This document shows positions 51,780 to 62,219 of a DNA stretch of 64,000 nucleotides, piece by piece. Numbering within the stretch: the stretch's first letter is position 1; each line of letters starts with the position of its first letter. The notes below the pieces were generated by a model, which did not search any database, was not told the DNA's origin, and was given only the letters and a program-made list of their open reading frames with translations. Source of the stretch: Azolla caroliniana (Eukaryota > Polypodiophyta); assembly GCA_043228905.1 (NCBI GenBank), contig JBHGNT010000012.1, positions 1,116,001-1,180,000 of the forward strand, given 5' to 3'. A program made the translations under genes and the position numbers.

Positions 51780-52058
51780 TGTGAACATATATGCACAGAA
51801 GAATATGTGAGGACCTGTTCATCTATGAATAGCAAATGACACAAGTGTGCAACAACGAAGAAACAGTGGATCGACACACAGATGTAGCTTCAATGGAAGT
51901 TCTCTTTTATTCTCTTTTTCTTCTCTCTACAAGACTCAAGAAGATACAAGAGGATTAACTTTACAATGTTAGGGTTGAGCTTATATACTCAAGCCCTAAC
52001 TCCAAGACGTGTTCACACTTGGATACAAAGTGGAAGGAGTTGGCCTTTTATGCCAACA
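51780..52058 (-). repeat. 3' LTR of element X (279 bp)
   Basis: Minus strand TGTTGGCATAAAAGGCCAA ... GTTCACA. Matches 58317-58589, where a stretch CCCTAACTCC is missing and a few other bases differ. TATA GTATATAAGC near 51990. Confidence 0.85.
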
Positions 52059-53171
52059 AACTCCCTCGTAAAAGGACTACTCTTTCTACATACAATGGTA
52101 ACTTGGGGTTATCTCCCTCTTAAACCTAGATTACAATTTTAATCTAAAGTTATAATTACAAGTCAGTTGGCATATAGCCAAGTTGACAGAGGTGAAGTTG
52201 GTGTCTAGCTTGATCCAACTAGTCATCAAGGTTGATTTGTCCAAATCAGGCAGGTCTTTGACTTACCTTCTACTCCTTGCACGACGTTCTTCGGCTCGAT
52301 CACTTGTTGTAGTCCTATCTTGGTCCTTAGTGCTTTGAAGCGTTGTTCTAGGAGTGGCTTCTTTAGACAATCGGCGATGTTCACCTCGGTGTTGATCTAC
52401 CGGACTTCAAGCTTCTTCTTGGTTACAAGCTCCCGGATATGATGATACCACACCTCAATGTGTTTCGTCTTCACGTGGTAGACTGGGTTCCGAATGAGGT
52501 GTATTACGTTGTATGAGTCGCAATAGATCGTCCGCGCTAGGTGGTCAATTCGACTTGTTGCTGAGAAATTGGCTGACAATCTATACAACAAGATTACTTC
52601 CTTAGCTGCTTCTGATGCTACTATGTACTTGGCCTCTGTGGTAGATAGGGTTGTGCACTCTTGCAGTTTCAACCTCCATGATATGGCATTGCCGCCATAG
52701 GTGAAGATGTAGCCTAATGTCGACTTCCAATTGTCCTAATTTCCGACATAGTCGGAGTCGGTGTAGCCTCCAACTTCGGTTGAGTTTGCCAATCCGAAAG
52801 TTAGTCGTGCATCTTCAGTCCCTCTTAGGTACCTGAAGATGTGCTTGACACCCTGCCAATATTTCCATCTTGGGTTTGACATGTACCGGTTGACCACCCC
52901 TACAACATAGGCATTATCGAGTCAGGTCGCCACTATCGCGTACATGATATTTCCTACGGCCGATGTGTAGGGTATCTTTCCATTTAGCTATCTCTCCTTA
53001 TCTATAGAAGGAGATTCTTTGTCCGATAGTTGGATCGATGTCAAAAGCGGTGTTGGTGTTGGCTTTGCAACCTCCATGTTGAAGCGCTTTAGCACCTTGC
53101 CAATATAGTCGGATTGGGAGAGTCAGAGAGTTTTTGTTGTCCGATTTCACTCTATCCTCATCCGCACTATG
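52059..53171 (-). pseudogene. Element X: RT C-terminus and RNase H
   Basis: Minus strand from 53171: SQSDYIGKVLKRFNMEVAKP, KIPYTSAVGNIMYAIVATR, HIFRYLRGTED, GGYTDSDYVGN, then RNase H ISWRLKLQECTTLSTTEAKY, ASEAAKEVILLYRL and NPVYHVKTKHIEVWYHHIRE (52672-52397). Copia pol in several frames. The region 52059-52390 continues the tail (IADCLKKPLLEQ) and the 3' UTR. The RT half to its N-terminal side continues at 55286 after element Y. Confidence 0.83.
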
Positions 53172-53176
53172 TGTCG

Positions 53177-53623
53177 TGTTACCCGGCCGGCAAAGGAGCA
53201 GAGACCAGAATGTGAAAGGGATGGTTATTCGGAATATATTTAATTAAGTAGATTAGATTATAATTATGTAGTGAACGGACGAACCGGAATCAGTATGCCG
53301 ATCCGGATCCGGACCGATTTCGAACAGGTGCCAGATGGCACCGTTTTGTACGCAGCACTGGTGACCTATATAAAGGCCCGGTTACAATGTATAACTTTAA
53401 TGGAGAATTAATATAAGATTCTTGTTTTATCTTTACGTATTGATTACCGTTCTGAATTAATCGTTATATCTTACGCGTGTATTAAGTGTATGCCTTATTG
53501 CTAAGTAGCTAATTAAGTCGAAGTAATCGTTGTGTCTTAAGTTATCTCGTCGTAACACCCTTTGGTGAAGTGTCTTCCAGAGACACCCTGTGTTAGGCCA
53601 TTGTCCGGCCCCAAGGATTAACA
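53177..53623 (+). repeat. Left LTR of element Y (447 bp)
   Basis: Contains TATA CCTATATAAAGG (about 53367-53378) and ends CCCCAAGGATTAACA. The right LTR lacks about 200 bp of it, including the TATA region. Confidence 0.87.
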
Positions 53624-53640
53624 CACCTGTACATAGCAAT

Positions 53641-54984
53641 AAGACCCCGGAGACGGAAGCAGTCCCGGAGATAGTAGCGGCGCAAGCAAAAGAGCTTGCT
53701 GAATTAAGAGATGAACTGGCCGCATAGGAAGCATTACGCACCCGAGAGCAGGACTTGAAGAAAGCGGCAGAAGAAAAGCAACGAAAGACTACTGAGAACC
53801 TCCGTCGGGCAGAAGAGAATTTGCGGAAAGGACATCAGGCCTACGACCGGATAAAGGAGGAGAAAGAGAAGGCGTTGCAAGAAAAGGAGAAGTTGCGACG
53901 GATGGTGGAAACAGAGATCGAAAGGCTGAAAGAAGAACTCCATCAGCAAAAGGACCGGGAAGACTGCACTCACCGGCAACTCAACCAAAAGCTGAAGCAG
54001 AAAACCGATGATTTTGAGCACCTGCACCGGGACTACAAGCACCTGGATACGGAGCATAAGAAATAGCATGAGAAGATGGTACAGCTCCAGCAGGAGGTAC
54101 ATCGGGTTGAGACGGCGTTGGCGAAGGAACGGGCTGAAAGAACCACACTGCTGGAGGAAGCCGCGCAAGAACGGATGGAGATGCATAAGTAGCATTATGA
54201 AGAGAAGGAAAGAGTGACGATGATCTTGCAAAGGCTGCAGAACACTTATCAAACCCAACTGTCACATTACCGGGAGCAGGAGGTGGATACTGTGGCACTC
54301 ATGAAGCAGTTGAAGGACGAACGGCAAGCCGCGGAGGACAAATCAAAGATGGGATTGGAGCGGATCCAGTTCATTGTCCAGGCATGGAGGAACAAGACCA
54401 AACGCTTGATTGACGAAAGCTCCACGCAATGGTGGGACAAATGGGCAAAGCACACAGCCGACCTCCAGTTGCTACGGGCAGACGGGGAAAACCGGCAGAA
54501 GGATGGCGACGACTGTTACATGCTAACGAAGAAGGACTTCACCGCCGTCAGAGAGGAGTTAGCCGAAGATTTTATAACTCTGGCGGAGGAACAGGCAGTA
54601 GTGGTCCGGCAACTTGTAGCCCAGCTAGATGATGATCGATTGGATGCTCAAATCCAGTTTGAGAGCTATGAGCGGACCAAGCTACGGAGAGAAGAAGCAA
54701 AGCAGGCGGCGACCGTCAACCTCAGCGATGAGGAGCCATCACCGGAGCAAGGACCGGACGGAGAAAAGGCCGGGACGAGTCAACCAGAGCCAAATCCGGC
54801 GGAGCAGCTAACGGAGGAATCACTGCCACAACCGCCGGTACCGGGAGCCGAACAGACGCCCGCTTAGGAGCAACAGTCGGAGGAGCCGCAGCCACCGCAG
54901 CCACAACAACAACAACAACCGAATTCCGAACAACCATTGGATACCCTGGAGCAGAGTATTCTGGACATCTTGGATGAAGGTTAA
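53641..54984 (+). pseudogene. Coiled-coil protein of element Y, four in-frame TAG codons
   Basis: One frame of 448 codons from the LTR edge to TAA (54982-54984), broken only by TAG at 53725, 54064, 54190 and 54865. At each the neighbours suggest an original CAG (Gln). The protein is highly charged with long heptad-like stretches (KAAEEKQRKTTENLRRAEEN, EKEKLRRMVETEIERLKEEL, EAAQERMEMHK), a tryptophan-bearing segment (VQAWRNKTKRL, TQWWDKWAKH), then an acidic/proline-rich tail (LSDEEPSPEQG, PPQPQQQQQP). The longest open part is 54214-54867. No ATG near the beginning, so the true start is unknown. I recognise no family. It could be an unusual gag-like particle protein or a captured host coiled-coil gene. 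Confidence 0.7.
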
Positions 54985-55037
54985 GGGCCGGATAGTGGGA
55001 TTCGACGTACAAGGTACTGTCCCACAGGCGTGCCATG

Positions 55038-55280
55038 TGTTACCCGGCCGGCAAAGGAGGAGAGATTATAATGTTAAAGGGATGGTTATTCGGAATATAT
55101 TTAATTAAGTAGATTATATTATAATTATGTAGTGATCGGACGAACCGGAATCGGTATGCCGATCCGGATCCGAACCGATTCCGAACAGGTGTCTTGAGTT
55201 ATCTCACCGTAACACCCTTTGGTGAAGTGTCTTCCGGAGACACCCTGTGTTAGGCCATTGTCCGGCCCCAAGGATTAACA
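55038..55280 (+). repeat. Right LTR of element Y (243 bp, deleted)
   Basis: Matches the left LTR up to GAACAGGTG and again from TCTTGAGTTATC; the intervening ~200 bp are missing. GTG occurs at both edges of the deleted stretch. Confidence 0.87.
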
Positions 55281-55285
55281 TGTCG

Positions 55286-55400
55286 GGCTTGTCCGAGTTC
55301 CTTCATCGCAAACCTTTCGTGAAGACTTCGCTTTAGCTTTCCGATTTCGGCTTGATTGCTTCCTACAATCAACATGTCCTCGATATATAGGATCAAATAG
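55286..55400 (-). pseudogene. Element X: RT catalytic core fragment
   Basis: Minus strand HYLILYIEDMLIVGSNQAEI ... LHERFAMKELGQARH. The catalytic pair is ED in place of DD (YIED), consistent with decay. Directly continuous with 53171 once element Y is removed. Cut on the other side by LTR Z2. Confidence 0.82.
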
Positions 55401-55782
55401 TGTTGAGCGAGCAAGCTCAACCGGATCCGGATCGGCCAAATAAGCCAGAGCCGGATCAATATCCGGAACGGAGAGCCGGATTGGTGTCCGGATGGTATCC
55501 GAAACCAAGAGCTAGATCGGATTGAAACCGGTAGGCCGTTAAAGGCCTACGGATCTAGCCTAGTACGTAGGCATATTTTTGGGAGTTAGTAACAGTCGCT
55601 CGTATGAGCATTGAAGTACTTGTCAGTCCTTTATGGACTTGTATAAAAGTGCTCTTTGAGCACACTCTATGTACAGAGTGTTATTATTTTTTAATATAGT
55701 TTATGTTCTGCATATTCTCGGTGTAAGGTCTCGATTAAACCTTCTTCTCTACGTTTTGTTGGTATCCGGTTGACTCGGTTTG
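55401..55782 (+). mobile_element. LTR Z2 (382 bp, 3' end missing)
   Basis: Same family as Z1 (14767-15120): TGTTGAGCGAGCAAGCT, CTTGTCAGTCCTTTATGGAC and ATGTACAGAGT are shared. It lacks the last part after GACTCGGTT and joins chromovirus AA. The flank on the left is AATAG; the partner is lost. Confidence 0.75.
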
Positions 55783-56815
55783 TCTTCCAGTCATCTCCTG
55801 GTCGGATCCGTACGAGGTTATATGCTCCTCGTAAGTCGATCTTTGTGAAGAACCTTGCACCATTGATCCGTTCTAAAATACTTGAGATAAGGGGAAGTGC
55901 ATACCTATTCCTAATGGTGACCTTATTCAAGCCGCGATAGTCTACGATGAGACGAAGTGATCCATCCTTTTCCTTGACAAAGAAAATGGGTGAGCCAGCT
56001 GGAGATTTCGAATGTCGAATGAAATTTTTTGCCAAATTCTCCTCTATATAGGCTCGAAGGACTTCTAGCTCAATTGGTGACAAATTGTAGATCGGTCCCC
56101 ATGGTGGCTCTTTTCCCGGTTGTAAATCGATGGGGCAATCATACAGTTGGTGATGAGGAAGTGCATTGGCTTGTACCTTATCGAACACATCAGCATACTG
56201 ACGATACTTCTCTAGAAGTTGAACTGTGGATTCCTCTTTAGTAGTGTCGGAAGGTTTTACTGATACCGCGAAGACAAACATTGCTTCCTTACGTCCTTCC
56301 TCATGCAATTGATGTAGCGAAATGGTTGTAATCTTATGAGTAGATCCTCGGATTTGTTGATACCGGATTTCTCTTGTTCTCCGATCTATGTCTGGGTTAT
56401 GTAATTCAAACCAAGGTAACCCCAAGATAATTGGATGATCTGGACTACTAATTATATTAAATGATACTACACACACCAAGTTATCTAGGACAACTTGAAT
56501 CGGCTCTGACTCCTCTATGATTTTTCCGGAAACAATGGGACGACCATCAATAACTACTACAAATGCTAGGCATGAAAGTTTTCTTGGGGATATCTTATGA
56601 GCTTGGGCAAAATTTCTATCCATGAAGCAAGAGTTGGCTCCGTAATCTAAGAGTCCTAAGACATGTACTGGAGGAGTACTTTTAGTACTAAGTTCCATTA
56701 CTTGAGCTAAGAACACATTGCTAACTTGCTTAGAGGAAATGGAACCACTAATGGTCTGCACATGTCTAGGGTTGTCCAACCAAACGGCTCCTATTTTGGT
56801 TGGACATAATTGTTT
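55783..56815 (-). pseudogene. Chromovirus AA: protease and RT start
   Basis: Mostly open from about 56779: [88 protein letters not shown], where it is cut by LTR Z2. Sister of the G and H pol. Confidence 0.82.
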
Positions 56816-56871
56816 AACTCTTCTTCTAGTTGACTAAGGATTTCAAATTTGTTTGAAAGGCTTGGGTTATT

Positions 56872-57135
56872 TGTGAGGAATAGCACTCGGCCACAACCGA
56901 GCCTCTAACACTTAATGGAAGATTAAAAAATAGAAAATGGAGATTTGTGAACTTCTACACTCAGCAAAGAGGACACGGTATGTTTACGTGGAAAACCCTA
57001 AGCGGGAAAAACCACGGGATCCCACAAGCTCCAACTATCACTATGTAAGGAAGGAGGTACAACAGGAGACTCAGAGGCAACGACCTCGAGCTCTATATCT
57101 TCGCCAACCGGCGGTTACAATAGAAACTAGTTATG

Positions 57136-57182
<47 letters not shown>

Positions 57183-57461
57183 GACGATGATACAACTAAC
57201 CACACACAAACAAAGTGGTTGCCTTAAGTCATATTTATACTTATATGAATTTTTGGGCTATTTACAATTATAACCTCAATAGGCTCATCACGAAACATAT
57301 TTACAAATATGTCCTTGGATCCGGTTCGCACCAGATACATCCAAATTCACCCGGTCCGGTTTCTGGGTCTCACAGAATCCCTTCCGGATCCGGTTCCTTC
57401 ATCCGGTTCACCTAATCTGATCCTCATCCAGGTCCCATCCAGAGGGACCGAAATCCCAACA
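56872..57461 (-). mobile_element. Solo LTR BB (about 590 bp), copia C family
   Basis: Minus strand TGTTGGGATTTCGGTCCCTC (57461) ... ATTCCTCACA (56872). It shares with C LTRs the order GGTCCCTC, ACATATTTGTAAATATGTT, TTGTAAATAGCCC and AGTATAAATATGAC. Flanks TTATT and CTATT differ by one transition. (CT)n 57139-57178 on the plus strand. Inserted in the gag-pol spacer of AA. Confidence 0.72.
57139..57178. repeat. (CT)n microsatellite in solo LTR BB
   Basis: About twenty CT units, at the place where the LTRs of copia C carry a shorter GA run on the element's strand. Confidence 0.93.
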
Positions 57462-58316
57462 CTATTAGGACTATCGAACACACATAGGGAAATAGACTCT
57501 GGTTTAGAACTATTAGTACTAGCGGTTATTTGATTTACCTGCCTTCTTGGCCGATGGGGACAGTTCACTACAATATGCCCCGGTCCACCGCAATAAAGAC
57601 ATAATCGATTTGCCCGACGTCGTTGCTTTTCTTCTTCCAATAGTGGTTCGTGACGACGTGTTGTGTTGATTTCCATTGGAGTCGGAGTATTTGTTGGTGA
57701 TGTATTAAATGACTCCCTTGGGAAAGACTTTGCTACAACTTAAGCATAGGTGGGCTCTGATCTTGCCCTCGGCATTTGAAGTTGATGTTCTAAACGTCGT
57801 TCGAAGAGGCGGTAACTATCGTATCGTACTGAGTGACTGATTGCTTTTGTCAATGATGTTGGTTCTTCGGGGAAGGTCAGGAGTAAATCCTTGACATCGT
57901 TACATAGGGCATAACGAAATTGCTCCATTAATGCTTGGTCATCCCAGGGGATATCGGAGGCGAGTAGACAAAAATCTGCAACGTATGCTGAGGTTGAACG
58001 GTCACCTTGACGTAATCGTCTGATTTTGTTGATTGTTGTCCTTATGTTATCAGTATCTCCAAAACAGGCTTTAAACTCACTTATAAACTCTTCAAAATTG
58101 TTTAGTAATGGAGATTCATTTTCTAACAACGGAGCGAACCATGCCAAAGCTGAGCCACTTAACAATGTGCCTACTAGACCCACTCGTGCATCAGTGGGAT
58201 ATCGGGAAGGATGCATTAGAATGACTAATCGTACTTGATTAAGGAATCCTCAAAATTGTGATCATGTTCCATTGAATTTCATAGGAAGGCTGATATTGGG
58301 TTCTTTATGAATCCCT
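57462..58316 (-). pseudogene. Gag of chromovirus AA
   Basis: Minus strand: KEPNI..LPMKFNGT, MHPSRYPTDARVGLVGTLLS, WFAPLLENESPLLNNFEEF, DIPWDDQALMEQFRYAL, MEINTTRRHEPLLEEEKQRR, knuckle CLYCGGPGHIVVNC (about 57599-57558). A stop near 57740 and frame changes. The N-terminal end is replaced by the X LTR at 58317. Confidence 0.8.
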
Positions 58317-58589
58317 TGCGTGACGAATAGCACGGAAGAATATGTGAGAACATGTTAATCTATGAACAGCAAACGACACAGATGTGCAACAACGAAGAAA
58401 CAGTGCATCGACACACAGATGTAACTTCAATGGAAGTTCTCTCTTTTTCTCTTTTTCTGTAACACTCTCTCTACAAGACTCAAGAAGATACAAGTGGATT
58501 GAAGTTACAATGTTAGGGTTGAGCTTATATACTCAAGACGTGTTCACACTAGGATAAAAAGTGGAAGGAGTCGGCCTTTTATGCCAACA
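58317..58589 (-). repeat. 5' LTR of element X (273 bp)
   Basis: Partner of 51780-52058. Contains GCTTATATACTC (TATA on the minus strand GTATATAAGC). Followed by TAACT and the continuation of the host tandem repeat. Confidence 0.85.
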
Positions 58590-60061
58590 TAACTAGAGTA
58601 CCTACTTACATAGCACGGTTGGACACATGCATGATGGCCACATCGCATCTATGAATGTTTATCACTTAGAATTCATGCAAGGATGCCATTTGATGACCAT
58701 ACATTAGCCTCTCTGAGGAACATTTTATAATATTAAGTTCATAACATAGATTGTTTATAATATTTTTAATATTATGTATAAAAAGATAATCTTTTGCTTA
58801 AAACTTCGATATATACAATAGAAGGTCATAAGTTCAAGTTCCTTTATGACCTTTTTGTAACGATTACGGTATTTATGTAGATACTCAAGGTATTTGTATA
58901 GGTGCTCATGACATATTTTTGTAACGTTGTTCTTGTCAATACATTTACATTCTGTCTTATTTCCGTCTTCATTGCGTATTATCTTATTTGATCTTGTTTT
59001 TTATTACGGTCCTCGCATTATTCTCTTATTTCCCGCCTATTATTCTCTTCTTCAACTTGATCTTGTTCTCAACTATAGCCTTAATATTGATGATCATTTG
59101 CCCCCTCCCCCTCCAATGTAAAATCTCCACCAATAATCGTAAGTTCATGTAGAAGAATAGATAAACAAGTAAATAGAAAATCAAACAAGTCAACATACTC
59201 TTCCCCATGGATCCTACATTAACAATAATTCCTTGAATAGGAGAAAACTCCCACGATAGAATAAATTCATCGTTACTTTTCCCCTAAGAACACTCTTATA
59301 ATTGCTTGGGTGTTTTTTTGCTTTGCTTAGGGTTTGTTTATTCATCATGCATGGGTGTTAAGCTAAAGCATCTACCATCTTTTTGTCATTTTGGACATTG
59401 CCAAAACAATTTTACACCTTTTTTATTTGACTAAAACTCTAACCTACAATTGTTGATTCAACAATCATATATTTTATGCAACTGAGGTTTCAATTTGTGT
59501 GCCATTGGTAAAACAACATCCACTCCTATCATATAAGTGTATATTAGTTTTCCCTTATGATACAAAATCTTTCTACCAGACGATGCTTCGCATGACTTCA
59601 GATAATTTGTTTACCACAATTGAATTGCATTTCCAATTATCCCAAAAGAATCATTGTTTGCTTTATCATAGGTTATTCCTCCAGTCTTTATCCCTTTTGT
59701 ATTTTGAGTGTTTTGTCTCCACCCAATAGCATCATTCCTTCCCTTGTCATGCTCATTTCCCTTATCACCCATATCATGATTTCTTTTCACCAACATCAAT
59801 TTTAGTTCCGCCCTTTCATTGTCCTCATTATCCTCATTTCCCGTATCACCCAAGTATCATCATTTACATCACTCACACTGTAATCAACTCATAGGTCCCA
59901 TAGATCAAAATTGGCCTCGTTATGGACAATAAAAATTCTAATTCTAATTCATAGATCTTCGGTAGAGGGGAAGTAGGGGGAGGGCCCGAAATTTGTTATA
60001 CCCATGCCATTCCTAATGGTAGTTGGTAGTACTAGTAGGAGTAGAGTTATATCCCTCTTTG

Positions 60062-60089
<28 letters not shown>
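60062..60089. repeat. (GA)n microsatellite
   Basis: Fourteen GA units in a row in single-copy-looking DNA. Confidence 0.95.
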
Positions 60090-60092
<3 letters not shown>

Positions 60093-61568
60093 TCTTTCCT
60101 CAGTGGAGTGTTCATCTTGCCTATTGGCAATTCAACATGTTCCATTACCCACGTAGTGTAGTTAGAGGGTGACCATAATCCATTGTGACACCCATTGTAA
60201 GTAGTGTTTTTCACACACTTTTATTAATATAATTGTTTGTTTTCAACACACACACACAGACAGAATGACGATTGAAAATGTTTTGTGTGTTTTGAGGGGG
60301 TGATTGCACACACAAACGAAAAAACAAATTCCAATCTTATAAAGGTTGGTAGAAAAAGTGTGTTTCTTCTTCATAAAATGGTTATGGTGGGCTAGTAGGA
60401 GATTGATGTAGATAGGACATATTTAAGGATTAGTGTGAACACTACAAACCCAATTACATATACATATGACAAACTTGAGGCAAAAATGGGATTGATCGAT
60501 TTTGGAGTGAAAGAAAACTCTTGTACATTGATTGTATTTTGATTACGAATAGCAAACCAACATTTCTAGCATTGTTGGTTGAATATGTGTTGTCATCTAT
60601 TTATCTTCAATTGTCATATCATTGGCTTTATCTTGCTAGTTTGTGTCTTCTTTTATGTTATCATGTTGTAGAGTCTGGTGTGATTAGGTCAAACTTTTGG
60701 CTGACAAATCAAATGCACAATAAATATATCCCACAAGAGTTGATTGAAACCTTAATACTTTGTGTGTCGTTTGTAGTTCTTCCTCGAGAACACACATAAG
60801 GCTTGAATGAAATGTACATAACAAAAATTAATTATGTGCACTCCTTGTTTGTGTGATCCTTAGGGAGCACATGCTTAGGACTATGTCTAATTTTGTGCGT
60901 CAGTTGGATCTCTTCAAAGGGAATCACAAATAACAAATCTCATTTTAATGTGTAACGAGGTGTGTCAAGACAACCTCTTTCTTGGGGTGAGAACATTAAA
61001 ATTGAGAGATAGAATGGCAACTAATTTCCATTGGGCAAAAAGTATATTTTAGAACGTTTACTACAATGGGGAATAATGTATATCACCTCGCATTTCATTT
61101 ATTTATTGTGATAGTAACTTATAGCACATCCACAATAGACAACCATGTACACTATCTATGATTCTTCCTAGGATATATACAAACAAGTAATGTCTTTTTG
61201 CAACCTTAATAATGTATCACACTGCACTAGAATAATAGTTATTAATGTGTGTAATTTCGTAACTCTTCCTTGGTGCACTTCAATACTATCTCAATGCACA
61301 TACAAGTTGTTGGCACTAAACTAATAATGCGTGCCACTTACTAACTCTTCCTGGGGGTACATAATTAATTACTATGTCTCTATGCTTGCCATCCAAGCAA
61401 TAAGTACTAATAAAAAAGTACAACTTTCCTATGGCAAAAGGTAAAGCTTTTCATATGATGAAAATGTTTGTAATAGGAGTAGGCAATAAGCATAATGTTG
61501 GTATGAAAAGCTAAAGCCCAAAGGACCATAACTAAACACACTGAGCTTGATCAAAAAGAAAAAAAACA

Positions 61569-61578
61569 CTATAAAAAG
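61569..61578 (+). promoter_or_regulatory. Probable TATA box of the dirigent gene
   Basis: CTATAAAAAG about 66-75 bases before the ATG, a usual distance for a plant gene with a short 5' leader. Confidence 0.55.
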
Positions 61579-61643
61579 AAACCAAAGTTAATGTAGAGGC
61601 ATAAGGTAAAACGGAGAGGTACGAGACCAGAAACTTGGTGAAA

Positions 61644-62219
61644 ATGGTGGGAGAGAAGCAACATGTTTGTGCAACTTTGCGATGGGCAATGATAATACTA
61701 GTAATAGTAATAGCATCAACAGTGATGACATTGGTAAGGGCGACGGATGTAATAGATGTGTCCACACAAGGGAAATCAACAGAACGAAGGATGGTGTTCT
61801 ACATGCATGACATTCCTAGGACACCACATCCCACTGTGACCTTAGTGGCCAAGTCATTGAACAACAACCTAACAAATAGCGGCCTTGGTCTAACGTCTAT
61901 ATTTGATGACATGTTGACAGAGGGTCCTGATCCAAAATCACGCGAGATTGGGCGTGGCCAAGGAATGTATAGTGTTGCCTCGTCAAGGGGAGTTGACCTA
62001 TTGTTGGTCTTTACTGCTGTTTTTCACTATCCTCCACACCTCAATGGAAGTACGCTCTCTCTACTTGGGTCAGATAGTATTTTCCTTGCCACACGTGAAA
62101 TAGCAATCGTTGGTGGTACCGGCGTTTTTCGCTTTGCTCGTGGTGTTGCTTCCATCTCCACCATCTCTATCGATGGTCCTAATGCTATCCTCAAGTTTGA
62201 CATTACACTCATCGTCTAG
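61644..62219 (+). CDS. Dirigent-family protein (191 aa)
   Basis: Dirigent proteins are secreted barrel proteins that steer the stereochemistry of phenoxy-radical coupling in lignan and related pathways, or help order lignin in the cell wall; which role applies cannot be told here. Start: ATG 61644 (MVGEKQHVCA), in good context AAAATGG. Residues about 14-32 form a hydrophobic signal peptide (WAMIILVIVIASTVMTLV), with likely cleavage before TDVIDVS. The dirigent domain spans about 47-190: FYMHDI, FDDMLTEGPDP, IGRGQGMY, FTAVF, NGSTLSLLGSD, REIAIVGGTGVFRFARGVAS. NGS is a probable N-glycosylation site within the motif where the family usually has YNGST. Length and single exon fit the family. The strongest host gene in the window, with no frame damage. 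Confidence 0.94.
   Translation: MVGEKQHVCATLRWAMIILVIVIASTVMTLVRATDVIDVSTQGKSTERRMVFYMHDIPRTPHPTVTLVAKSLNNNLTNSGLGLTSIFDDMLTEGPDPKSREIGRGQGMYSVASSRGVDLLLVFTAVFHYPPHLNGSTLSLLGSDSIFLATREIAIVGGTGVFRFARGVASISTISIDGPNAILKFDITLIV

Larger units (their letters stand above)
53177..55280 (+). mobile_element. Element Y: small LTR element with a coiled-coil ORF
   Basis: LTRs 53177-53623 and 55038-55280 start TGTTACCCGGCCGGCAAAGG and end GGATTAACA. TGTCG flanks both sides (53172-53176, 55281-55285), and removal restores the copia X frame (ELGQARHIVRMRIE). No gag, protease, RT or integrase. The only coding signal is the coiled-coil frame at 53641-54984. No primer site or clear polypurine tract was recognised. 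Confidence 0.88.
51780..58589 (-). mobile_element. Element X: copia shell with foreign internal pieces
   Basis: LTRs 51780-52058 and 58317-58589; target duplication TAACT (51775-51779, 58590-58594), confirmed against the other unit of the tandem repeat. The polypurine tract GAGGGAGTT abuts the left LTR on the minus strand. Internal: copia RNase H and RT C-terminal half, then element Y, then RT to YIEDMLIVG, then LTR Z2, then chromovirus AA with solo LTR BB. The copia gag and integrase are absent. Confidence 0.75.
58595..61643. other. Intergenic DNA upstream of the dirigent gene
   Basis: AT-rich, no LTR pairs and no convincing gene. Short open frames (for example 60521-60799) match nothing I recognise. 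(GA)n at 60062-60089; ACAC run at 60247-60258. Plain TATA-like CTATAAAAAG at 61569-61578, about 70 bp before the gene. Confidence 0.6.

Noticed and set aside
58797-58855. Box B-like AAGTTCAAGTTCC as a further tRNA-like module
   Set aside because: No box A at the right distance, and it is not in a recognisable LTR.
60521-60799. Hydrophobic 92-codon frame upstream of the dirigent gene as a membrane protein gene
   Set aside because: AT-rich chance frame with no promoter context, no motif and no second exon.
61635-61643. TTG at 61635 as start of the dirigent protein
   Set aside because: An ATG in good context follows nine bases later, and plant genes rarely use TTG.
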